Below are positions 6,971 to 13,334 of a DNA stretch of 15,000 nucleotides, piece after piece. The first letter of the stretch is position 1. Each line of letters begins with the position of its first letter. The notes below the pieces were generated by a model that was not told where the DNA came from, did not search any database, and worked only from the letters and a program-made list of their open reading frames with translations. Both the position numbers and the translations under genes were made by a program. The DNA comes from Chromera velia (Eukaryota > Sar > Chromeraceae): positions 1-15,000 of the forward strand of contig JAHBMJ010001760.1 in assembly GCA_018398765.1 (NCBI GenBank), in the 5' to 3' direction.

Positions 6971-9333
6971 TGCGTGCGCGGTGTGTGTGTGGTGTGTGTG
7001 CGTGCGTGCGTGCGTGCGTGCGTGCGTGTGTGTGTGTGTGTGTGCGTGTGCGTGTGCGTGTGTGTGAGAGAGAGAGATTTTGTTTCGTTGTGTGTCTTTC
7101 GGGGTTCACGTTTCTCTGGCCGTCGCCTTTGTTTTCAGGCAATCCGATCGGTACCGAGGGGTTCCGGGCACTGGCCGAGCTCGTCCGAGCCGAAAGGGCC
7201 CAGGGTCTGCGAATCTTGAACCTCCAGAGGACGGGGCTCGACAGTGAGGGTCTGGAATTGATCTGTGAGGCCATTAAGGATATTAAAGAAAATAAGTCGA
7301 AAGGTCATGATGGGTGGGGGTTGGAGTGTTTGAATTTGTCAGAGAACAGAATCGGTACTGAGGAAATGAAAATGCTGTGCTCAGTCCTGAGCAGGTCAAC
7401 CCTGCCGAGGTTGGGCGCGCTGCATCTAGCGAAGTGCGGTCTGAGATGCGCCCAGATCGACCAGCTGGCAGGGATTATGGGCAAGGGGGGAGTTCGGAGT
7501 CTAGAGCTCCTAGATCTGGAGGGGAATGAGCCGCTCAGCGGTGAGAAGTTGGGTTCGGTTGATTTGGGGGGATTGGGAAGGGCGTTGCAAAACGGACAGA
7601 AGGCTCTGCCTCATCTGAAAATTTTGAATCTTTTCACGGACCGTTGTGCAGATTCTGTAGAAGGCATGAGAGTATTTCTAAGTGCCGTTGAATCTTTGAA
7701 ATGTCCTCTCCTCAAAGATGTCAACGTGCACTTGGGGGAAGATGTGAGTGAGGATCACCTCCGTAGATTGTGTCAGCGTCAGAATAATTGTGCAGTACGG
7801 GGGCTTCGTCTCCGTGTGGAAGGTCCCAAATTGATACAGTTTTTGCGAGCATTCATGTGTGCTGCTGAGCCTCCTCGTTTTGAGATTTTTGATTTGGTAG
7901 TTGGGATTTCGACTGTCAATGATGATGGAACCGACATTGGAACGCCGTCTTGTATAGAGGTGAGGGCGTTGCGCATGTTGGGTGAAGCGATTCGATCGGG
8001 TCGTCTGAGTTCGTGTCTTCGAACTGTGGCGTTGAGTCTAGCGGGTCTGAATGACTCTCCAAGGTATTCAGAGAGTAGAACCAATTTTTTTCGAGCACTC
8101 GGAACGAAAGTGCATCCTGTGTCCAACTTAGCAAGTTTGGTTCTTGGCGATTTTGGTGTGTCAAATGAACAGATGGGGTTGTTGGGGGCCGCAGCAAAGG
8201 AAGGCAATTTGAATGCACTTGGTCTTTTGAATCTGAGTCGGAATGGGAAGATTGGGAAGGCTGGGATGGAGGCCTTTGTGAAAGGGATTGAGGAGAGTGA
8301 GGAAGGACTGCCTGGTCTTAAAAGGCTGAGTCTCTCTCTCACTGGGGCGGGGGCGGGTGCGGGGTTCTTAGGCAAGGCTTGTCTAGCTGGAAAGTTGCCA
8401 AAACTTTTGAGTGTCGACTTGTCGGACTCACGTTTGACAGCTGAAGGGGTTAGGGGATTGGCAGTGGGGGTGAAGGGGGGGGGTCTGTCAGGTGTTGTTG
8501 AGCTGGATCTGAGTGAGAGAAAAGAACGCGCGCCTGCAGACAAAGATGAGAGGGAGGCCTTGATTGCTGCATGGAAAGAATTGATCGAATCTTTTGCTGC
8601 GAGTGAGGTGGGCATGCCAAAATTGAAAGTACTCGATATGAGTGGGACGCTTGCATTAAAGGAGGGTGGGTCAGTACTTGCTGCTTTTGCCTCCGGGAAC
8701 CTCCCCTCGCTTGAAAGACTCCAAAACAAGCGACCCCCCCGTGACAGTCGATCTAAGTGCTTTGAGATCGGCCCCGTTGGAATGCAGTCCCTCATTGATG
8801 CTGTCCACTCACAGAGCTTCCCCCGAAATCTCCGTGGCGTCAACGTGCGTTTGAGTGGGCTCCACGGTGCGACCGCGGGCGCAGACGGTAACAAACTGAT
8901 CATTGCCATTGCCGAGAGTGAGAAGGGACTTCCCCCCTGTATCTCCTCCCTCTCTTTCTCTGGAAGCTTGAGCAGCGACGCATTGTCGCTTTTGGCAGCA
9001 AGCGGGAAACGACAGTGTGAGGATGGAGGGAAACTGTCAAATCTGGAAACACTGATTCTCTCTGACTGCCAGATTGACAACCAGAAACTGAAACTGCTGG
9101 CTCAATGTTTTTCTGTTCATTTGAGCCCAGAACTGAAGGTTTTGGACCTTCGAAAAAACCCATTCGACCGTGAGACGTTGTCAGCGTTCATTGACACTCT
9201 CCGCCCAGAGTCACTTCAAAATCTGGAGAAATTTTTGGTTGACTTTACAGACGAGGCGCTCGAAAGCCTGGAGGAATATGCTCGTTCCAAGGGGAAACTC
9301 TCCTTTGTGGATGTCAGTTGTTTTGGTGATTGA
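3926..9333 (+). CDS. Six-exon leucine-rich-repeat protein, predicted 915 aa
   Basis: Assembled as join(3926..4054, 4798..4852, 5281..5358, 5805..6017, 6557..6634, 7139..9333), 2748 nt including TGA. Every junction is GT-AG and the frame stays open; intron phases are 0,1,1,1,1. The start is the first in-frame ATG: an in-frame TGA lies at 3920-3922, and A sits at -3. The protein has a charged N-terminus, a short region at about 44-88 with LRR-like leucine spacing, an Ala/Ser-rich linker near 113-138, then LRRs to the C-terminus (typical cores LRILNLQRTGL, LECLNLSENRIG, LKVLDLRKNPF). The L-x-L-x-N/C pattern with 'IG..G' turns followed by helical segments is of the RI-like (NLRC/RanGAP-like) class, which forms a curved protein-binding solenoid. 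No signal peptide, membrane segment or NTPase/kinase motif is visible, so a soluble scaffold or binding protein is inferred; the partner is unknown. Intron edges are predicted, not confirmed by transcripts. Confidence 0.85.
4055..4797 (+). other. Intron 1 (phase 0, 743 bp)
   Basis: The intron runs from GTGAGC to CTCTGCAG. It contains a (CAGA)n tract at 4455-4477 and a TGCATGC at 4654-4660. No coding exon inside it is needed to keep the frame, although the CCTCAG near 4300 is a plausible cryptic acceptor. Confidence 0.72.
4455..4477 (+). repeat. (CAGA)n microsatellite in intron 1
   Basis: Five and three-quarter copies of CAGA. It is complementary to the CTGTCTGTCTGTC tract at 5198-5210 in intron 2, on the other side of exon 2. 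Confidence 0.9.
4798..4852 (+). CDS. LRR gene exon 2 (aa 44-62)
   Basis: This 55-nt micro-exon lies between CTCTCTGCAG| (4797) and |GTACGT (4853). It reads MLAQDEIYVEPPTRINLI plus the first base of a Gly codon, phase 1. It joins exon 1 in phase 0 and exon 3 in phase 1 without a stop. Its length is not a multiple of three, so skipping it would shift the frame. Confidence 0.75.
4853..5280 (+). other. Intron 2 (phase 1, 428 bp)
   Basis: The intron runs from GTACGT to CTCATGCAG and is T/C-rich. It contains GACAGACAGAG at 5133-5143 and its exact reverse complement CTCTGTCTGTC at 5196-5206, so an 11-bp hairpin with a loop of about 52 nt can form. Confidence 0.72.
5281..5358 (+). CDS. LRR gene exon 3 (aa 62-88)
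   Basis: The 78-nt exon is phase 1 at both ends, with acceptor TCATGCAG| and donor |GTGAGT. It encodes PSGVGVEKRFLFVNALPLTI and onward to the L of an LRR-like beta strand. The length equals 26 codons, about one LRR unit. The frame is fixed by the joins on both sides. Confidence 0.78.
5359..5804 (+). other. Intron 3 (phase 1, 446 bp)
   Basis: The intron runs from GTGAGT to TTGCATGCAG. An alternative acceptor at ATTCAG|GTG (5763) was tested and meets an in-frame TGA within ten codons, so 5804 is preferred. Confidence 0.75.
5805..6017 (+). CDS. LRR gene exon 4 (aa 88-159)
   Basis: The 213-nt exon (71 codons) is phase 1 at both ends. It starts SRTLGGRAFELLLEYL, consistent with the end of an LRR and its helix. 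It then runs into an Ala/Ser-rich, probably disordered linker at about aa 113-138, followed by a basic segment (QKREIPGMNVLF). The acceptor is embedded in TTGCATGCAG, so a TGCATGCA palindrome overlaps the splice site. The donor is G|GTCAGT. Confidence 0.8.
6018..6556 (+). other. Intron 4 (phase 1, 539 bp), mostly homopyrimidine
   Basis: The intron runs from GTCAGT to TTCGCAG. Its last ~320 nt are almost pure C/T. The only AG dinucleotides in that tract before the true acceptor are three CCCCTAG repeats. Confidence 0.8.
6225..6548 (+). repeat. Homopyrimidine (CCTTT/CTTTC)n tract with ~66-bp higher-order units
   Basis: About 320 nt of nearly uninterrupted C and T make up the 3' part of intron 4. 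A recognisable longer unit ending in TTCTTTCCCCTAGCTCC recurs with its TAG at 6340-6342, 6405-6407 and 6472-6474, spacings of 65 and 67 bp. The tract is purine-rich on the other strand and has mirror-like symmetry. Confidence 0.92.
6557..6634 (+). CDS. LRR gene exon 5 (aa 159-185)
   Basis: The exon is 78 nt, phase 1 at both ends, the same length and phase as exon 3. It encodes a Glu-rich then leucine-rich stretch (PEILELLLPLVEGISLK). Its last residues and the first of exon 6 rebuild the LRR core ISLKGNPIGTEGF across the junction, which is strong evidence that exons 5 and 6 are spliced directly. The acceptor is TTCGCAG| and the donor |GTACGT. Confidence 0.83.
6635..7138 (+). other. Intron 5 (phase 1, 504 bp), carries a long microsatellite
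   Basis: The intron runs from GTACGT to TTTTCAG. It contains TGCATGCA at 6671-6678 and the CT/GT/GC/GA microsatellite at 6855-7077. The LRR core rebuilt across this intron supports both boundaries. Confidence 0.8.
6855..7077 (+). repeat. Compound microsatellite (CT)11-(GT/GC)n-(GA)6
   Basis: (CT)11 occupies 6855-6876. About 190 nt of alternating GT with CGTG/CGTGCG blocks follows, with a few interruptions (GTTG, GGG, GCGCGG). (GA)6 closes it at 7066-7077. The tract lies wholly in intron 5. The Cys/Val-rich translations it produces are artefacts. Confidence 0.95.
7139..9333 (+). CDS. LRR gene terminal exon 6 (aa 185-915), main LRR solenoid
   Basis: This exon is a 2195-nt uninterrupted reading frame after TTTTCAG| at 7138, ending in TGA at 9331-9333. 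It encodes 730 complete codons and most of the LRRs. Cores begin near aa 208, 246, 276, 306 and 344 and continue irregularly to about aa 900 (LASLVLGDFGV, LGLLNLSRNG, LLSVDLSDSRL, LETLILSDCQI, LKVLDLRKNPF). Unit length varies from about 28 to over 40 residues, with diverged units in the middle (aa 360-470). The C-terminus is VDVSCFGD. A run of nine G at 8475-8483 lies within the coding sequence and is a possible slippage or sequencing-error site; the frame continues correctly across it. Confidence 0.9.
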
Positions 9334-9473
9334 ATCTTGATTCAAAGTTGCCTTGTGCATTTCATGGAACAGTGCGTGGTGGCATGCTTTCAATGTTTTC
9401 TGCGGTTGCCCAGCCTGTGGGACTCTGTCAGACTTATTTGTTATAGGCGTGATCCCAACGTATTTATATTTGT

Positions 9474-9479
9474 ATTAAA
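9474..9479 (+). promoter_or_regulatory. Possible polyadenylation signal ATTAAA
   Basis: ATTAAA lies 141 bp after the LRR gene stop codon, in a sharp change to AT-rich sequence. AATAAA-like sequence also occurs near 9605. Which one is used, or whether this lineage needs such a hexamer, cannot be told from the sequence. Confidence 0.3.
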
Positions 9480-9604
9480 GTAACAATGATTCCACTTTAA
9501 ATAAGTAGTTTAAACTTTGATATATCGATATACCTTATCGCATTTGGGAGTACTTGGGACACTTGGAATCTAGGCCCTGCACTAGGTAACTAGAGGTAAC
9601 TAGG

Positions 9605-9865
9605 TAAATAAAAAAAGATAGAAAAAAAAAGTTTTGCTAGTTTTTTATAGTTTAAATTATTAGTTTTTTGTTTTCTTTTTATTTATCCACTAAACAACAG
9701 TTGTTTTTCATGCAACACTCCCTGTAACACTCATACAACACTTGAAGAACAGTTGTTTGTCTAGTTCAGACCCAACTTCAGGGGGTGATTGATTGATAAA
9801 TTAAAAAAAAAGTTTTTTTACTAGTTTTCTTAGTTTTTTTTTTTTTCTTTTTTTATTTAATGCAC
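9605..9865. repeat. Two related A-run/T-run blocks
   Basis: AAAAAGTTTTGCTAGTTTTTTATAG near 9625-9650 and AAAAAGTTTTTTTACTAGTTTTCTTAG near 9805-9830 share the order A-run, T-run, CTAG, T-run, (T/C)TTAG/ATAG, then T-run plus TTTATTTA. They appear to be diverged copies about 180 bp apart. Confidence 0.5.
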
Positions 9866-10140
9866 GGCCTAGCTTGGAATGCCTATAATTAAAAATTTAG
9901 AATCCCAAATTCTCAATTGCGAACAACCTGGTGTTGCTGGCGAACAACTTAATTGCTCCAGTAATTGCTAGTCTCGGTGCGAACCAAGTGGGAGATAGGT
10001 ATGCAAGGGGTGCTTATCTGCTGTCCCTGACCCCCGGGGCCGTTCATTCCTCGACCTGCTTCGACATGCTTTTGTCCTCCTTCATCCTTTTCATGATTGT
10101 GAACGTTTTCCCATTCAAAAACGAAAAATGGCTCCCCATA

Positions 10141-10158
10141 CATCATCATCATCATCAT
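10141..10158 (+). repeat. (CAT)6 microsatellite
   Basis: Six perfect CAT units. In one frame they give a His6 run, but the surrounding frame is not supported as a gene. Confidence 0.9.
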
Positions 10159-11291
10159 TCACCATCGCTATCGGCCCATAAATGAGCGTCTAACGTTTGG
10201 CTGGTTCGATACACAGCTGGACACACTGTTAGGGTAGTCCTCTCCCATGAAGGAAGATAACACAGGCAAGAACGGCTTTCCTGTGATGGCCACTCACTGA
10301 ATTCCTGCAGCAAGGTAGAGTGGTCTTACAATGTCATCCTCACACAGAACGCGTGGCCTTGTCCTCTTTCTACCGAAATCTAGCTCAATCAGAAGAAAGA
10401 AGAGCCAGAGAACCTTCATTATAATAGGCTAGGTTAGGTTGTGCCCTTTCACCTTCATATCTCGCCCCAAAGCTCCTTCCAGCCTGCCTGTTTTGAGGCA
10501 GACGGTGGTAGAATGACGGAGACAGCTGAAGAGACGGGCAAAAACGGTAGCCTGGCTTGGCTTTGTCCCCATTCAGCGAACCACTTCCCAAAAAGGAAGA
10601 AAACCTCATCCGTCTGGCCCCGTTGCCAGTGTTTCGCACTCAGCATGCGTGCGTGCCAACTGCTTATACTGTCCAACTGCAGGTCAGTGAAGAACCCTTA
10701 AGGACTGGCGTCTGTTCCCCGGGCAGGTTTGCGGAACTGCCAAAAACTGCTTTACGTCTCCTTCTCCATCTTTCTCCATCTTCCTCCTCAAATGCAAGCG
10801 CTCTTTTCCTTCTGGCTAAAAGGTTTCAGAACGGCATCATGTAGAAGTGAGACTTGCTTCCCCATCAAACGACGGATACCCATTGTCGAGCTAAACTGGT
10901 TGTTCCACGAGCAAGGAGGCAAACTGTCTCTCGTGGTTGCTCTCAGGCCATCTCCTCAGGGATCGACAGGAGTCGATGCAAAGCTGAGTCGATCTGTGGC
11001 AAAAGAACGCATCGTTGATAGCTCTACACAACTTGAGTTGGTAGAGACGGCTGACACGCTTGCTGTTATTCAAAGTTATTGCTTTTTCAGACCGCTTCCT
11101 ATAGCTTCCTGAGTTTGAACTTCTCTCTCCAGCGTTGCACTGCTGCAGCCCGAGCAAAGCCTGAGCAAAACCTGGGGCTGAGCAAAGCCCCATGCATACA
11201 TAAAAAAAATAAATAAATAAATTTAGGCCAAAACTTAAATTAGTTTTTTTTTTTTTTTGTCCGCCAGCTAAGCTTCGAGCTTCGAACTTGA

Positions 11292-11714
11292 AGCATTGAT
11301 GCCAACCGCCTGCAAAGATTCGCAAAAACAGCAGGGTTGGCAGCAAAGGCGATGGAGAAGGTCAAAAACGACAGGTATGATGAGATCTGTCATGAAATCG
11401 GATTTCGGTTTATTTCTCTTGTGTTTGAGATATATGGGAGACCAGGAGAGGGGACAATTCGTTTTTTGAAAGAAATGGCGAAGTTGGGGGCCGGAAGAGT
11501 GAGAGGAGGAGAGGGAGACGAGGCAGTGCAGACAAGGCTGATAGACTGGTATTATAAAGTTCTTTCCTGCACGCTTCAGCGTTTCGTTACCGCAAATCTT
11601 CTCTGTTCAATTCACAGCAGGAGGGGAACTAGAGGGCCCTTCCAGCCTGAGTGCCTTCTCGGTAGGGAGGTTGCAGCGTTCTCTGGGTTTTTCGACTCAG
11701 GGGGTGCAAACTAA
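11292..11714 (+). pseudogene. LINE-like (non-LTR retrotransposon) polyprotein C-terminal remnant
   Basis: The open frame runs from just after a TGA at 11289 to TAA at 11712-11714, with no good ATG at its 5' end; the first internal ATG is in AKAMEKVK. The residues run DANRLQRFAKTAGLAAKAME, then a lysine-rich KVKNDRYDEICHEIGFRF, ISLVFEIYGRPGEGTIRFLK and on. The order 'A..A...K...Y...C...G..F.PLVFE.YGR.G......FL' is what I know from the tail of many eukaryotic non-LTR reverse-transcriptase proteins, after the RT domain. No RT catalytic motif or endonuclease lies in the preceding kilobase, so this is a 5'-truncated copy. The last ~35 residues look unrelated to the family. A domesticated short protein is possible but less likely. 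Confidence 0.6.
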
Positions 11715-13160
11715 GCGATCCTTTGGTAATTGATTCTTTGTATACAAAAAAGGGGGGGGCAAGCACATGAGAGGAAAGGAAGAAAAGAAGGTTGAGAAAA
11801 TAAGGGGCGGATTAATAGGGAGGGTCTCTTTGAAGTTGTTTTCCACCGTCAAAGGGTAGTCTTTGTCAAGGGAACAAACTTTTAAAAAGTTTTTGCCCTG
11901 CCTCTCCCGTCTTTTCATTGTTTTCCGAGTTTCACTCTACCGCCGCTTGAGAAATAAACCGCAGTAAAAGTGATCAATGAGCAGTGTTCCCAGATTCAGA
12001 ACAAACGGGACGAACCGGAACCTTTTGACAGACTACGCTAGATCCGTTCCTCATATACAGGCCCTATTACAGGGACACGGCATGCATAACAAAAACCTTA
12101 ATCAACTTGAAGCGTCTACTTCAAAAAAATAAACTGAAAAATAAAAAGTAAAAAAGTGATTTTGAGCTATTAACTTTTTTATTTTTTTACATATGGGGAG
12201 CCTAGCTTTATTATAAATCTAGTTACACGGTCCTAGTACGTTGGAAAATTCAAGTTTTTATGATTTTTTTTTTGTGTGTCACAAACTTAATCTACAGACT
12301 ACAGAGCCCTATAGAGCCCTACAGACAGAGCCATATGAAACTTTTTTACTTTATTCAAAGTTGTTAATTTAAAAAAATTAGAAAAAGAATAATAGTAAGA
12401 ACAATAGAGCTAGCAATAGAAAGACTATATGAGAGAATGTTTGATCCAAGAGATGTATGGCTAAGATTATATGACTTTAATTTTAATGATGGCCTAGATG
12501 ATCGATCCTTATAGTTTGTCATTCCTTAGAGATGATTGATAGCTAGCTCCCAGTGTAACTTTTTAAAGCACGTTAATAAAAAAAAATAATTTGGTAAGTT
12601 GGTAACTATACTAGCCTGCGCGTGCATGCTACCATATACTCCATCACTCAAAGCTGTTGGTATTATGTGTGTATCTCTTTTTGCGGTCAAACGCATGCAC
12701 ACGTAAGCGAAAATAATCTGCGTGCACGTATGTGCAACCACAAAAATCAATTAGTGTATATGCGTGAAGTGTGTACGACTATTATAATTGACCCAAGCTA
12801 GACGTCTTCTTTCAACTAGTCTGTCAAATTGAAGCGTCTTTGCATCGGACAGTCACAAAGACAAAGACCGTGAAAGAAGATATGGCGCAGTGAAGTACCT
12901 GTAGCCTAATCTCCTTCCAAAAACTATACTTTATAGCTTGAATGTTCTATAGTACAATTCTTTTTTATGTAAAGACTTATTTTTTTTTTTTAACTGTAAA
13001 ACGAACAACAAACTATAGACCACAAACAAATTGAGTAGCAATTTCCTAGGCAATTTCAAATTAATATTTAAATTTTAAATACTATAAAGATGATATAGAT
13101 TGTATCTAAGATTGTACATGAGCGTTTGTAACTATAGGTCTAGCTATAGGTTTGATAATT
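11715..13160. other. AT-rich intergenic DNA, no gene seen
   Basis: Long A and T runs and stops in all frames. It contains an A/T inverted repeat at 12137-12188, a short AGAGCCCTA(T/C) duplication near 12302-12322 and a TGCATGC at 12623-12629. No RNA gene was recognised. Confidence 0.6.
12137..12188. repeat. A/T-rich inverted repeat
   Basis: AAAAATAAAAAGT at 12137-12149 is nearly complementary to ACTTTTTTATTTTT from 12173, with a loop of about 23 nt containing GAGCTAT. It could be a hairpin or a chance pairing of A and T runs. Confidence 0.4.
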
Positions 13161-13163
13161 ATA

Positions 13164-13334
13164 ATGGCCCTCGAAAAGGATGTCGAGATGTTCCTAAAGA
13201 AGGTAGCGCATCTTGTGAATCTGAAGTAGGATAGGACATACGGGCAGGTGTACGCATACATGAAGGCCAGAATGCAAGCAGTGCACCACAGAGCAGCCAG
13301 CGGGTGCCTGCGGGGCACCAAGGGAGAGGTGTAA
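13164..13334 (+). pseudogene. Decayed mobile-element ORF fragment with internal stop
   Basis: From ATG at 13164, 21 codons (MALEKDVEMFLKKVAHLVNL and K) run to an in-frame TAG at 13227-13229. The same frame then continues for 34 codons (DRTYGQVYAYMKARMQAVHH, RAASGCLRGTKGEV) to TAA at 13332-13334. The balanced base composition stands out from the AT-rich flanks. The pattern 'F(L)..(L/V)A......YG/SQV..Y...R...A..RA...C(L/I)RG(T/S)(K/R)' resembles the short C-terminal segment of ORFs linked to reverse transcriptases in algal and oomycete-type genomes. That link is recall only. A longer minus-strand frame over the same interval has no recognisable content. Confidence 0.42.

Larger units (their letters stand above)
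9334..11290. other. 3' flank and intergenic DNA without a supported gene
   Basis: The first ~570 bp are AT-rich with A and T runs. From about 9900 the composition is more balanced, and three overlapping open frames of 84-127 codons occur (9931-10185, 10557-10844, 10729-11112). None has a recognisable domain. The first ends in a histidine run encoded by (CAT)6 at 10141-10158. They could be decayed coding DNA or chance. Confidence 0.5.

Noticed and set aside
6877-7138. Extension of the exon 6 reading frame upstream as a Cys/Val repeat protein.
   Set aside because: The extension is translated GT/GC microsatellite. A TTTTCAG acceptor at 7138 restores the LRR core with exon 5, so it is intron.
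7779-9080. A 433-codon antisense open frame opposite exon 6.
   Set aside because: It lies wholly within the LRR exon. Its openness follows from low use of TTA, CTA and TCA codons on the sense strand, and its translation is Ser/Pro/Leu-rich with no domain.
10195-10225. A tRNA B-box-like GGTTCGATAC.
   Set aside because: No A box, acceptor-stem pairing or cloverleaf can be drawn around it.
10729-11112. A 127-codon plus-strand frame ahead of the LINE fragment as part of the same element.
   Set aside because: It shows no RT, endonuclease or zinc-knuckle motif, and stops and A/T runs at 11113-11291 separate it from the LINE tail.
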